A stretch of 64,000 nt of DNA from Fragum whitleyi. Taxonomy: Eukaryota; Mollusca; Bivalvia; Cardiida; Cardiidae. Positions 21,112-32,653 of this stretch are shown piece after piece. Location of the stretch: NCBI GenBank assembly GCA_948146395.1, contig OX411547.1, positions 56,933,066 to 56,997,065 of the forward strand, in the 5' to 3' direction. The notes under the pieces are model-generated. The model ran no database searches. It had not been told where the DNA came from and worked only from the letters and a program-made list of their open reading frames with translations. Each line of letters starts with the position of its first letter. The first letter of the stretch is position 1. A program made the position numbers and the translations under genes.

Positions 21112-21372
21112 TTACCCGTCACGCGAAAAGGGACCATCTGGGTAGTGCGTAAACTTTCGACCCCAGTCAAACTATTCGGATTGCGCAGACTGAGTATGAT
21201 CGAAACTTTTCTAACTTTGCTTATTTTCTTAATCTAGAATGATCAATCTACCTTCATGTGAAAGAATTTTTTGAAATGCAACCTCTGATGTATCATTGCT
21301 GGATCCAATCTCTTTTTCAAATATTTATTTTACAGATTTCCCAGAAGGTCCCTTTCTGCGTGACGGGTCACA
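21112..21372. mobile_element. MITE family F
   Basis: Ends are ACCCGTCACGCGAAAAGGGA CC and GGTCCCTTTCTGCGTGACGG GTC, inverted. The body has CTGGGTAGTGCG, GCGCAGACTGA and CTTAATCTAGAATGATC. Relatives are at 28226, 43420, 46540, 54935 and 56612. Confidence 0.75.
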
Positions 21373-21737
21373 TATTAAAACGTTGTTTGCCAGAGTAAAA
21401 AATCATGGATGATATAAGTAAAGTGCATGATACGTACATTTCGACATGTGTAAAAATTATTTTATTTACGGTAGACCATATTTTGCATGGCGCGAAATAT
21501 CTACCGGAAAAGAAACGTTAAATTTGCATTTGTGTGTATTTTTTCTCAGAATAGTCTATAAAACTGCTGCAAGGCATTTGAAATTTTAAGATAACTATCA
21601 AGGCATGTAACCTTTCCTTCGAAAAGCTTAATTGGTTGCAACCTGTAGTCAAAACCGAATTCATATACCTTCGAACCTTTCTTAAAGGTCCTTACGGATT
21701 ACTACGTTTTTGCAATTCGCAGTCAATCGCGTGCATC

Positions 21738-21965
21738 TTAACCCTTTCCTGTTTTACAAAATTTTGGACCTGTCCAAATTCAAAGGTTTTGCAGACGAAA
21801 ATTTAAAGTAGATTTAATTTAAAAAATAACCATTCAGTAGAGTAGAAAATAGTGTGTAAAAAGAAGAAATTGCTTGTCAGAAGCAATTTCTTCATTTTTC
21901 ACAATGTTTTCTCAATCATAAAATCACAGGCACGTAAAAAACAGGGATTAAACAGCAAAGGGTTA
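21738..21965 (+). mobile_element. MITE family G
   Basis: Ends are TTAACCCTTTCCTG and AGGGATTAAACAGCAAAGGG TTAA. The centre is a perfect-looking hairpin, GAAGAAATTGCTT and AAGCAATTTCTTC. The inverse copy is at 54245-54478. Confidence 0.7.
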
Positions 21966-21974
21966 AAATCGATT

Positions 21975-22110
21975 TCCGGGCCGGCTATCAATCTTGGTTC
22001 TTTCCATAGAACATACATTCGACGTGAGAACCAGTGAATTTTTCAGGGAGCAGAATTGAGAGGGATTATTCAAAGTTAAAAGAAACTGTTTCCCATTCGA
22101 TGAAAAATAA
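21975..22110 (+). repeat. SINE-2 body fragment
   Basis: It matches 3790-3920: ATCTTGGTTCTTTCCATAGA, ACCAGTGAATTTTTCAG, GAGAGGGATTATT, GTTTCCCATTCGATG. The tRNA-like head is missing. Confidence 0.6.
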
Positions 22111-22437
22111 ATAATAATAAAATAGAAAACTAAATCAAACCTTGAAACACAGGATAGCGTTCGTTGTCATTTTGATGAAAAAAATCCGAAAATTTCTACA
22201 CGACTTTACTTTCATAGGAAGAAATTACTAACGGTTTTAAATGTTTGATTTATTTGGTAAATTTATGAAATACACCAGTTATAGATATTTAAGCAATATA
22301 AACGCAACTACTCTTATATTTCTCTACTTTTTCCCAGAATAGACATAATAACGTACCCTAGAGCAATTGTTTATATTTATTTAAAATTTATGCATGTAGC
22401 GATTTCCGAGAAAATAAAAAGGGGGAAACAAATATAA

Positions 22438-22566
22438 CCTGCCCTCAGTTCAGGATGACAAAGCGACCAAAACTGTTTGCCAATTATACCCTCTTTGCAC
22501 GCAAGTGCAAGTGCAAAGCAGGGTATAATTGGTAAACAATTTACACAGTTTTGTCATCCTGAACGC
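22438..22566. mobile_element. Hairpin family H
   Basis: GTTCAGGATGACAAAGCGAC at the left and TTTTGTCATCCTGAACGCGG at the right. The inner arms TTTGCCAATTATACCC and GGGTATAATTGGTAAAC enclose a GCAAGTGCAAGTGC tip. Confidence 0.75.
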
Positions 22567-22887
22567 GGTACTTGTTTCATCAAAACTTGCCACTCGTTCA
22601 CCTATGAAAGCAGAGATGACAATGTCTTCAAAAAATAAACCAGACATTGAAAGCACTTGCTATGAGAATTTTTCTATCTATCTACTACGAAAAACAATTG
22701 GTCGCATGTTTTATAGTATGAACTGATATATTAAGTCATTCAATCATCCGGTTTTTTTTAATTATAGATAAAAAAAAAACTCTAAATGCAGTTAGAATAA
22801 AGAGTTCAATGGACTTCAGTTGAGATAAACATGTAAATGCATGTAAACTGCTAAAGCAGAATGTTTAATACTAAAGTACTAAGAGTA

Positions 22888-23285
22888 CAGTTAACAACGT
22901 CGTGAAATTGACAAGATGATTTTTTTGGAATGATTTTAGAATGAAATTAAATGAGTGTCTGGAGCGAGTTATGAGTGAAATAAAAGGGAGGTAAACCAAT
23001 ATGGCTAATTTTGTTCAAGATGAACAAAATTAGCCATATCAATTATCTCCCTTTAATAAAACACACGTAATTTTCTGTTTGGGGTCTTCAAGGGCCAATT
23101 AGACACTTAAAAATCCACCAAGGCCATTCAAATCGTGGAATAATTAGATCGATTTGAATGAAATGTTGGAAGTCTTGGTCGATTTTGAAATGTTTTCTAA
23201 AGATTTTTGAACGTTTTGATCTATTCGAGTGAGTGTTTGGAGTGAATGAATGTAGCGCTGAATGAGCGATTCCTTTCCTTGAGGA
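22888..23285 (-). mobile_element. MITE family B copy
   Basis: It begins ACAACGTCGTGAAATTGACA. The central palindrome is perfect (GGCTAATTTTGTTCA against TGAACAAAATTAGCC). It ends near GTAGCGCTGAATGAGCG; the last few bases of the end are lost. Confidence 0.8.
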
Positions 23286-23289
23286 ATTT

Positions 23290-25200
23290 ATCGTATATGA
23301 TTTGACCCGAATTTGACCTGTATAGGAAAAAATGCCTAAGGTTTATGTAAAGAGTTTTTGAACCAATTTTAATGCTGCTTCTATTTACAAAAAAGACAGT
23401 TTACCCAGCTAAACAATTTATCAAACTGAAGCTGTAGATGAGCACAAGCAGTTGCACAACATGAGATACCCCATCTCAAAACAAAATAGCCAAACCATAA
23501 TGGAAACAGGATATTTTTTTTTTCAAAAGCAACAACTTCATTACGGCTGGATAAAATTTGCCTAAATTTAAACAGAATGTAGACAAATACAAATGTTCCT
23601 TTTCGGTACCCCTACAACCTAAGATTAAAAAAAACTTAGCCTCAAAAGCCTCTTTAAAACAATCCATTTTTATTAATTTTGTCAACATACATGTCAAACC
23701 GGTTTGGTCTGTTTTAAAATAGATGTTAGGTATTGTGCTACATCACACCACGATATTATGAAATACTTTTTGCGATTAATTTCAAATTAAAGTTTTATGA
23801 ATTCAATTATCTATATATAATTACTTTATAGTTATCATTTGAAATAGAAATTGAAATATTGCTAAACAACCTTACTGGTATATAACAGCTAATGTCCATT
23901 TATGTTGTGATAACACACCATACCTTAAAGCCCCCGTCTGTGTTCTTGAACATTTCCGAGACGAAATACAATGATCTTAGACGACTATGTACACAAAAAC
24001 TAAACTTTTATTCTCAAAGATAAGCTTGAATTTGTCATTCCAATATTCGGTTATGTAAATTAATGCAAATGATTATATCGCGGTGATCTAAATATAGGCC
24101 TAACTTGATGAATATTTATGATCTGCAACATTTCGGACTCCAACTTGAACACCGTTCCCTCCTGCACGTGGGCATATTTCACGTGACCAAAATCGCATCT
24201 ACATATTTTACTTTATACGGCAGATTATGCTTTTCACGAAAAAGCCGCCGTTTGTCGATTGATTTGTATTTTTATGCAACTCATCTTTCCTAAGACTAAA
24301 TCAAGTAAAAATATTCACAGAATATTCACGAAAGAGCGATTTTTTTTTACTCTAAACGCAGACTAGGTCTTTAAATAGACATTTACACAATTAGAATGAC
24401 ATATATGACATATGTGTTTGTAAAATCCGTCAAAATACATTGCTTTCATAACTACGTTTTGAGTCCGAGTTTTATATCAACAGTTGTAGTAGTACGTGTG
24501 TAGTACTTTGGACTGTAATTTGTTAACATATGAGTCAATTTTATCCAACAGTCATGCAGTTGCTTGTTCTTTACAAAATGACCCATTTCCACAATGTTTC
24601 GGCTTTACCTCTATAGCTATGACAGTCTTATGTTGCTTAACTGCTTTTGCTCATAAATAGCTTCTTTTTGATGAATAATTTACCTGGACATACTTCTTTT
24701 TCTTGGTAAATGAAGTGCCCTTAAAATTGGGTCTCAAACACTTTACATGAGCCTTAAATATCATTTATTGACATATTTTCTCTATTTACAACATATGAAT
24801 TACGTTCAATACCGTTTGTTATTTATTCCTATGAAAGCACGCGCAAAGTCGAGTAGAAATAATCAGATTTTTATTCATCCAAATAACAGGCGTCAGATTC
24901 TGGTAAAAAATAAACGAGCTATACAATACCTTTGCGATGTTTTGCCGAGTTATCAAACTGTCTTGTGAATTTAGATTTTGCATCGTGTAACATTCCATCT
25001 CTCATAAACCCAAACTCAAGCAGTATAAAGACATACACTGACTGTCACAAATAACGCCTCACATGCATTCAGCTGTGGTTCAATATGGGATACTAAATAT
25101 AAGTACTATTTGTTTTTGGCGGAAGAAACTGATCGGGATGTTGTTCAAAGGTGGGGTAAGGTTTCAGGCTAAAACAAAAACATTTGTCACATTTTGTTCA
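23290..25200. other. No gene seen
   Basis: About 1.9 kb of AT-rich sequence. The short frames (23476-23697, 24105-24293, 24747-24968) carry no recognisable domain and no convincing splice pairs. I see no tandem or inverted repeat. Confidence 0.35.
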
Positions 25201-25229
25201 AGATGAGAAATGACCACTGCCTTAAAGGT

Positions 25230-26350
25230 GTCAATAAAGCGTATGCCCACCATGACTAGCAATCACTGCTTGAAGTCTGCGTCTCATTGAGCCACACAGG
25301 TTTCGCAGAAGGTACCTCGAGATGCGAGCCCACTCTTGATGAAGAGCGTCAGTCAGCTGTTTGAGGTTGTGGCTGACGTTGATGCAGACGACGTCCTAGG
25401 ATATCCCACATTTGTTCGATTGGATTGCAGTCCGTTAGTTTGCTGGCCATGGCAGAACGTCAATTTATTGGCTTGGAGAAAGTTTGTGGTGATACGCGCC
25501 GTGTGCGGACGTGCGTTGTCATGCATTAAAGTGAGTCCAGGTTTTTTGGCGGAACAGGGGTTGGACAACAGGCTGTAAAACTTAGTTTATGTACCCCCTG
25601 GCATTTAAATTACCTTGAACAACAACCAGGTTCGTTTTGAATGCAGTGTTGATGGCGGCCCACAGCATTTCCCTGCCACCACCGAAGCGGTAATGCTCTA
25701 AAACACAATTACGCACATAACGTTCATTTAGACGTCGATATATCCGAACGCGTCCGTCGGCATGTGAAAGATTGAACCTTGACTCGTCCGTCACTTAACA
25801 CAGCTGTCCGTCATCGCCGTCCGAGGTTATTTTGAGCCCATACGCGACGTTGTTGTCGGTGACGTTGTGAGAGTATCATACCACGATAAGGCCTTCTGCA
25901 CACAACCCCACGTTCACGTAAATGGCGTCCTATTGTGTTTACACTAATATTCCTACCGTGATTACCAACAACGGCTTCAGATGTCAATGCAGCTGTTAAA
26001 AAGCGGCCACGAAGCTGCCATTGACGGATAATGTTGTCTTGACGTACAGACTTTGAGCGAGCTCTACCAAATCTACGCCTGTCCTGAAGACTTCCTGTGG
26101 CGTTCACACGTCTAACCAAATGCACTATAGCTGATCTTGTTACGTTAAAACGTCTAGCTACGTGATTTTGGGAACTGTCCATTTCCAGCATGCCGAAAAT
26201 GCGTGCGCGTTCTTCATTACTTAGTCTTGGCATTATGGATATGAATATTCGCATCCTTCTTGGGTGAATTTCGAGTTGTGTTTGATTTACGAAGCCACGT
26301 GTACAAATTTCTAAAATCAAAATCATTTCTTTAAGTTGCAAGGGGCGCAT
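25230..26350 (-). pseudogene. Tc1-like transposase pseudogene
   Basis: Minus strand, three frames. The N-terminal block (26230 down to 25811) begins MPRLSNEERARIFGMLEMDS. It contains two helix-turn-helix regions (NHVARRFNVTRSAIVHLVRR, then a second around TSEAVVGNHGRNISVNTIGR) separated by the GRAR linker. The middle block (25794-25582) has TDESRFNLSHADGRVRIYRR, including the first catalytic Asp. The last block (25568-25353) has LMHDNARPHTARI with the second Asp, then decayed NPIE-like sequence. Stops and frameshifts separate the blocks, so it is dead. It differs from the relic at 2705-3440. I could not find clear terminal repeats. Confidence 0.85.
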
Positions 26351-26399
26351 GAGTAAACCCTTACGACAAACTTACCACGGGAAGCACGAGTTTGTAAAA

Positions 26400-27110
26400 A
26401 GAGTATGCGATAGCAGGATATGTAGAGTTTTGGCTATAATTCAAATTTATGGATAAAATTATTGTCTTCTGCTAATAGAAAAAAAATAATTTCAAAATCT
26501 TTTATGACAGTCAGTATATATTTCAAAAAAAAAATATACCACAGTTACAACCCCGAGCGTTGTATTCACAGATATATGATGAAAGTATACCGTGCACGTG
26601 AATCTGGCCAGGTTCTGTCTGCCGCTTCGTTTCAAAGGGTAAGTTCATATCGGACTCGGTTTCGACCCGAGTTAACCGGGTTTCCATCAGAACGACCTCG
26701 GTTTCGACACTAGTGATGTCATTTTAACCTTTCAACCTCGACGCTTCTGATCCTGGGTCAGGCCGGTGTTACTTGGGTTCCAAAATGGCGTCGAAAATAG
26801 TGCACAACAATTCGATTACATAAAACAAATGTTCTCTTTTACTTTAAACGACAAAAACTTTTTTCTTATTTCATGTAGTATTTTGCACGAGTTTATCACA
26901 ATTATTAATGGGATAACGATATTTCATGGTAAATTAATTATTGTAGCGGTACATGTGAAGTTTGTTTACTACCATCAGTGGGTAACTCCGTTCACATGAA
27001 TGTCATTTCTGCGATTGCATATTACAGGTAATTTTAGATTATTACATCATCTCACGCGTCTCCCGGGCTGCCATTTGAATTTCCCCAAAAAGGTGACTAG
27101 CATTTTATAT
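26400..27110. other. No gene seen
   Basis: Short frames (26462-26713, 26766-26999) have no recognisable domain. GGTTTCGACCC and CTCGGTTTCGAC near 26660-26705 are a short direct repeat. Confidence 0.3.
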
Positions 27111-27114
27111 TAGC

Positions 27115-27425
27115 GCCATTTTTATTGTTTGATTGATTGAATAGATTTCAACCGCTTTCAACATTTTTTCAGTAATATCGCGACGGCTTGAGCACATAAC
27201 AATGGATTCCTGGTATTTCTCTCACTAGTACAACCATCACATCCTTTCCTATCCTCCAGTTACTATCTCACATTGGTCTACGATTATCAACCCATTGGTA
27301 AGAGTCATAGAGTCGGAAAGAATGAGTGCCGCCCGTCGGGGATAAAACCCGGGACCTCTAGATTGACCGTCCGACGCGCTACCAACTGCGCTATAACCGC
27401 GGCTAAAGCGCCATTTTCAAAAGGA
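27115..27425 (-). repeat. SINE-1: tRNA-derived SINE
   Basis: The minus-strand head is GCCGCGGTTATAGCGCAGTT GGTAGCGCG (A box) and later CCCGGGTTTTATCCCCG (B box). The body contains the inverse of GCGACGGCTTGAGCACATAA. Same family as 46075-46425 and 50392-50690. Imperfect boxes and the long 3' body mark it as a SINE. Confidence 0.75.
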
Positions 27426-27429
27426 CTTT

Positions 27430-28045
27430 CTACAGTCGCAAAAAAATGTAAAAGATCTGCAATAGGTAAAACGAAAATAGATTCATACGTAATATTAGCA
27501 TTATTGCACATAAGAACAGTAATATCTCAGCGAGGTTTACTCTTTTTAATTGTTTTGAGGCTCGGGTTAAAAATACAATGTTAGAAAAGCGTGATCTTAG
27601 TCAGTTATATATATATATTATGGATATTATCCGAATCTTCGTTTTTCCCTCGAATATTCAAATTCGATTTTCGAATACGAATATTCGTATATTAAGGCTG
27701 CTTTTGGGCATTTGCCTTTTATTTCTGAAAACATCTCTCAGTAAAAGAAGGGAAAGTTATTCCTAGATTTTGAAACGATTTTTCACATGTTTCTTTAAAC
27801 GTATGATTTTTAATAAGTGTCAAGAAAGTACTGGGAAATTCGATAATTGTAACATATTGCAAATTGTCTTTCGTGTGGTGAACGAGATTCATGTATATTT
27901 GTAAACGACTGTTTTGAAAATCATTTTTCTTCTTTCTTGCTAAAGACATTACACATTGCCAAATAGACAGGCAAAAAGTCTAGGGCACAACCAATTATAA
28001 TTATGAAAATTCGTTGACGGGCGACCGATTTGCCTTTTCTACTCC
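27430..28045. other. No gene seen
   Basis: AT-rich with a short ATATAT run at 27609. CGAATATTC-type palindromes lie near 27650-27690 (short). No supported exon. Confidence 0.3.
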
Positions 28046-28049
28046 CCCA

Positions 28050-28099
28050 CTGCGGATCAGTTTTTTACGCCCGAAGGGTCGCAATATGTTATGGCCTCG

Positions 28100-28132
<33 letters not shown>

Positions 28133-28225
28133 CTGTCTGTCCGACCGTCCATCAATTAGCAATTTTTTGTGTGCGCAACTCCTCCTAAACTTTCAATTAG
28201 ATTCGTTTGTTTAAAATGGGATTTA
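28050..28225 (+). repeat. HINE-5 fragment with (TGTC)n
   Basis: GCGGATCAGTTTTTTACGCC precedes a TCTG/TCCG microsatellite at 28105-28148, then GCGCAACTCCTCCTAAACTT. The same phrase (CAACTCCTCC) follows the TCCG run at 49400-49460. Confidence 0.55.
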
Positions 28226-28440
28226 ACGGCACTTTAAACATAATTTCAGTCATATGCGGCGGCTGGCAGACTGACAAGTGTCGAAACTTTTCGCAAAAAG
28301 GATTTTTTCTTAAGCTAGAATGATTCCTCTACCTCCCTATCTAATTATATCCGAAATCCGCTTCCTCATTGACCCATGCTAGAAACCTTCTTTTTTTTAA
28401 TAATCAGTTTACGGAGTTTCTAGATGGCCCCTTTTCGAGT
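28226..28440. mobile_element. MITE family F, partial
   Basis: It carries TTAAGCTAGAATGATTCCTC and TTACGGAGTTTCTAGATGGC CCCTTTTCG. The left end is lost. Confidence 0.5.
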
Positions 28441-28624
28441 GAGTGATCTCAATTCATTACAATATTCCAACAGCATTTCAGTTGCACTGTTCTTGTGCTC
28501 AATATTGTTGAAAGAAAACGAAAAAAAAAAGAAGCACAATCACCAAAAACAAACTTTTCTGTCGGCAGATTTGCAGATTTTGATTTTTGAACTGACTTCC
28601 ATAGTAATTCGTGGAATTACTGCT

Positions 28625-28990
28625 GTCGAATTTTGACATTCATCCATATCAAAACCATCTCAAATCACTCGATCAATACCAATTTTAAAGCATTCAAAAC
28701 ACTCATTATAATCGTTAAAAAGGCTCCGAACCCTTTAAAAAGATCCGAAATCGTCGAAAGCGAGTACTCGATGTTTTGAATTTGAATGCGATTTGTTCTT
28801 GAAGACACAAAGGTCTACCTATAGAAAAGTAAGTATGAAGGTACTTGAATTTCACATAGTTCGTTCTTTTTTAACGAAACTGACAAACTCATTTTAAACA
28901 TCATTAATTTCACCCCAAACACCATGCAACTCATTAAGTTGTATTCAGAAATCATTCAAAAATTCATCCACTTTCACAGTCCATCCCTTG
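28625..28990 (+). mobile_element. MITE family B, diverged copy
   Basis: It starts TTTTGACATTCATCCATATC AAAACC and ends CAAAAATTCATCCACTTTCA C. The ends are eroded and the central palindrome is decayed. Confidence 0.6.
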
Positions 28991-29334
28991 ACCTTTGTCA
29001 ACCCCAACCCCGATGTTTATGCGAGATTTTTCCACTCAAAAGGTATAGGTGTATTTTCAAAACTGAGCTCTGACCCAGGCGTTGAGTCCATTACCATAGT
29101 TATATGGGTAAACCTTAAGATCTAAGACAAGTACTAAGTTTTATTTGAAAGGTAATTTGTATCTTTTTTATGTCTGTTTTATCTGTTTTGAAAGAATAAC
29201 ACGGACTTTTAATCGTTTAAAGTAGATTTCACGGCTCACCGCTCAAAATCTACCTATAGTCATGGATATTTAACAAACAGTAAATCGTAAGACGGCTGCC
29301 TAAACGTCTGACCTTCAGCTTAATCAAAATGTTA

Positions 29335-29755
29335 CAGTTATGAAGATCGTCAAATTAACATGATAAATGATTGAGGAATGAAATTGAAAGAGTTTATTCA
29401 AATCACTCATTCAAATCGATCAAAAACGTTTCGAAACCATTAGAAAGCATTTCGAAATCGTTCCAATCGATCAACATTTAATTCAAATCGATCAAATAAT
29501 TCTACGATTTTATTTGCCGGTGCGAATTTTTCAGTCTCTGATTGGTCCACGAAGACACACATTACGTATATTTGATCAAATTGGGGTAATAAACATCGCT
29601 AGATTTATACGTTTTAAAATAATTCATTTTGTACAAAATTAGCAATATTTGATTACCTCACTTGAATTTCACTCAAGGCTTGCTCAACACACTCATTTAA
29701 TATCATTGAAATTATTCCAAAATCAATTAGTATGTCAATTTCACGATTTTCTTAA
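29335..29755. mobile_element. MITE family B, rearranged copy
   Basis: Both outer parts look like the family's right end: AACATGATAAATGATTGAGG AATG at the left, and ATTATTCCAAAATCAATTAG at the right. An internal part or a second copy must have recombined. Confidence 0.6.
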
Positions 29756-30305
29756 ATTTACCATCAAATAGGGTGAAATGAACGACAGCAGGATATATAT
29801 TAAATTTTTATTGAGATTACCAAGTGATAATCTTCTGCTGTTTCTCGATAATATACTGAATAGTATCAAAGAAATAGAGGATAATCGTTTGTTTCAGTGG
29901 AAGATCGATTTATATTTCATTGAGTGAACGACAAAAGCTATATTTTCACGAGTGGCAGAGCCACGAGTGAAACTATAGCTTTTGCTTTTCACGCAATGAA
30001 ATATTATTCGATCTTACTCGAAAAACAAACTATTATTCTATTTCTTTATTGCAAAAATGAGACAAAATGTGAAATTTCTAGGACATATTTTCGTGAAGCG
30101 CGTCATTTTGCGCGCGATTGCTATGCAACGTTCATTGTGACGTCACTTATTTCGCCCCGCATAGATGACGTCAGATAGGATGAAATGCACCAAAGCAGGG
30201 TATAAAATTTTAATAATTTCACTGCTTTTGCGGTGAGATTATCAAGTGATAATTCACCGTTATTTCTCGATAAACCACCAAAAAGCATTAAAGAAAAGCA
30301 CATTT
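29756..30305 (+). mobile_element. MITE family D, full copy downstream of sulfotransferase gene 2
   Basis: Ends share AGATTACCAAGTGATAATC / AGATTATCAAGTGATAATT and TTTCTCGATAA. The middle has AAAAGCTATATTTTCACGAG with its inverse and two TGACGTCA-type sites (30138 and 30165). The same order occurs at 60618-61005. An AATAAA on the minus strand at 30045-30050 could serve the neighbouring gene. Confidence 0.7.
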
Positions 30306-30335
30306 TATCATGGTGATAACACTAAAAGCGACGAT

Positions 30336-31560
30336 TCAATTCTTTAAAGTCCCATACATTCTTTGGCGAATAGATTGTATAAACGTCTTTTCGTGCATGT
30401 AAAAAAGTTTACAATCGGATTTCGACAAGTTGAAATTTGAGTCCCATTCACTTTTCTCTATCGTTAAGAAATTTTCAGCTCTGCCTTTGCAAAACTGTTG
30501 CACCTTTTCTCGAACTTTGCGAAAGTGTTCAACCTCTTTCATAAAGTCTTGGCATTCGGACGCAATCTGTTTTTCAAATCTTTCAACTGAAAAATTATAA
30601 ATTGCATAATCTAGATACAAAAACTTATCAATTTTTAGTTTATCACTTTCTGTTAGAAGTTTACGAGGATTTGGTTTCTTTGCACCCTTATTTTGATCCA
30701 TATACAAAACGTCTTTTATCGTCCAGTGTAATAAACGCTTCATGTAAACCATGGACTCGTCAAATTTCTCGGATATGATGATGAATTTGAATTCATTATC
30801 AATTCGCTTGAGGTATTTCTCTATTTCTGTCTTAGAACCGTTTAGTAATTTTCCTGGAAACAAGTCAAGCGGAAATCCGAATTCAACAGCCATTCTATTA
30901 TTAGTCTGTGAATCCCTCGGATCCGCAGTTTCGTATTTCAATGGATCTGCGGCGTATGTTGTCACAGGATGGTCACCTTTTATCTTATTGATAACACCAT
31001 CTATGAAATACTTCACAGCTGATTGAAACCTACTTATAGGTTCCCTCACTATCCCAATATATACTGTATTCTTTGGTAGAAATCTCCGAAATGATTTTTG
31101 GTTATAAATCACGTGACAACACAAAATATCAAAATGGCTGCCTGGCGGACGAGGCACTACGTTATCTTTGGTTAATGTATTTCTATAACTAATGACATTT
31201 AGCCAGCCAGATTCACCGTTATAATGAGGTAAGATAAACGATAAATTTCTACTAGCACCAAACCGTAAGAACACATTTTGTGCGGTAGAACTTGCTGTTT
31301 TGTGAACTTTCAAAAACGCCACATGAGTTACAGACTGGCTGCCATCTTTCAGATTGTGAATAGATTGACCACGTGCCGTATTCTTTTTCTTCGCTATTTG
31401 TCGTTTTTGGCTGCCACTCGGCTTGACGACATGGAATTTGGTTACGTCAGATTTAATGTCCTCCTCAACTTGTAACAATCTGCCCTCGTTGAGATCTCGT
31501 TCGTGGTTTAGAAGTGAGTAGGTTGCGTACATTGCAAGCGCAGAGATCATAACAGCCACG
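30336..31560 (-). CDS. Galactose-3-O-sulfotransferase-like protein, gene 2, 3' coding exon
   Basis: Paralogue of the exon at 11063-12221, alignable over nearly the whole length. The exon follows the acceptor TTTATATTTGCTCATTTCAG (boundary 31560/31561) and ends with TGA at 30336-30338. Joined to the microexon at 40860-40888 and candidate exon 41503-41538 it gives 429 residues. About 23-40 is the membrane anchor (VAVMISALAMYATYSLL). Around 71-98 is a basic linker absent from gene 1 (QKRQIAKKK). About 101-114 is the 5'-phosphosulfate loop (HVAFLKVHKTASST) and 191-200 the 3'-phosphate motif (GIVREPISRF). The family sulfates galactose in the Golgi using PAPS. The open frame's own ATG (31583) lies in the intron and should not be taken as the start. 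No internal stop or frameshift, so the gene looks functional. Confidence 0.9.
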
Positions 31561-31609
31561 CTGAAATGAGCAAATATAAACAAATAATTAAGAGTGTCAA
31601 ACCATAGTA

Positions 31610-31945
31610 ATAAAAATTCTTTATCTTTTAACTATACAAATATCCGTGTGATAACATCCCGTTTGATATTTTTATGATATCACATAGTTATTTTTAGAAC
31701 AATGATATAATATTGTAATTTTTAGAAACTTGCATTTCAGTCAGAAATATCAACGAAAACAAGACAAAAAGAGGTTATAAGATAAATATAATACGTACTT
31801 AATGTATTGTATGAAAAAATATCTAACTCGGTTGAGATAATTGATAATTGTCTCGGCAGAGCCTCGACATTTATCATTTCTCCCAACCTCGTTTGATATT
31901 TTTATTCATACAAAACACTAAGTACGTATTATATATGAGATCCGC
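31610..31945 (+). mobile_element. MITE family A in the gene 2 intron
   Basis: TATCTTTTAACTATACAAAT and ATCCGTGTGATAACATCCC, then the GATAATTGTC...GACATTTATCATTTC palindrome and TACAAAACACTAAGTACGTA. It is the best-preserved member. Confidence 0.75.
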
Positions 31946-32029
31946 AAGACTCGTGTTTCCTCGGTTGATGATTTTTTTCTTTTTTAATTGCCAGCGGAAT
32001 ATAATGTTGACTACGTCAAAGCGGTTCTT

Positions 32030-32130
32030 TATTTATCTTATAACTATGCAAATATCTGTGTGATAACACTCCATATGATATTTTCTATGATATCACATGG
32101 ATATGTTTAAAACAATGACATAATGCGTTT
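32030..32130 (+). repeat. MITE family A, left fragment
   Basis: TTTATTTATCTTATAACTAT GCAAATATCTGTGTGATAAC, lost after about 100 bases. Confidence 0.6.
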
Positions 32131-32217
32131 ATTTAGAGAAACATGGCTTGCTAGACTGTGAGGTTTGTGCAGAATGACTACCAGTAGTATTAAGAACATT
32201 TTCGCAACTGAGCATAG

Positions 32218-32600
32218 CATTCGGCACATCGCTCGGACTTTTCCGTAAATTGAAAAGTACCTCGGACGTAAGTGTGGTAATTTTTGTGTCATTTTTTAGG
32301 TATTTCGGCTTCTGGGGATACTTCGGTTATTTAATACGCTTGACGAAAACCCACATTGTTAATCCTTTCCGATCGCCAATGTATATCTTTAAGGCATATT
32401 TTAATTTGAAAACAAAACGCAGTTGTGTTACCAAATAAGATATGTGCAATTTTTTTTCTTTCTTTGATTTTGTTTTTCCGCAACGTCATCTTAGTGATGT
32501 TTGTGACGTCACATAAACCCATTGCGATATGATGCGCTTTCATTTCTTCGCCCTCATTATTCTCGAGGTCTATTCCGAAGAACCGCCGATGGTTCTTGAG
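32218..32600 (-). mobile_element. MITE family E copy
   Basis: It runs from CATTCGGCACATCGCTCGGA to TATTCCGAAGAACCGCCGAT. It is the reverse of 15790-16183 and includes GACGTCACATAAACCC. Confidence 0.7.
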
Positions 32601-32653
32601 TGCTGAGCAAACGCAATTCGTCACACGCCGGGACCGGAACCGCCCGGAAAAGA

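Noticed and set aside
31561..31583. ATG at 31583 as start of sulfotransferase gene 2
   Set aside because: It lies in the intron just before the acceptor TTTGCTCATTTCAG. The microexon gives a better and conserved N terminus.
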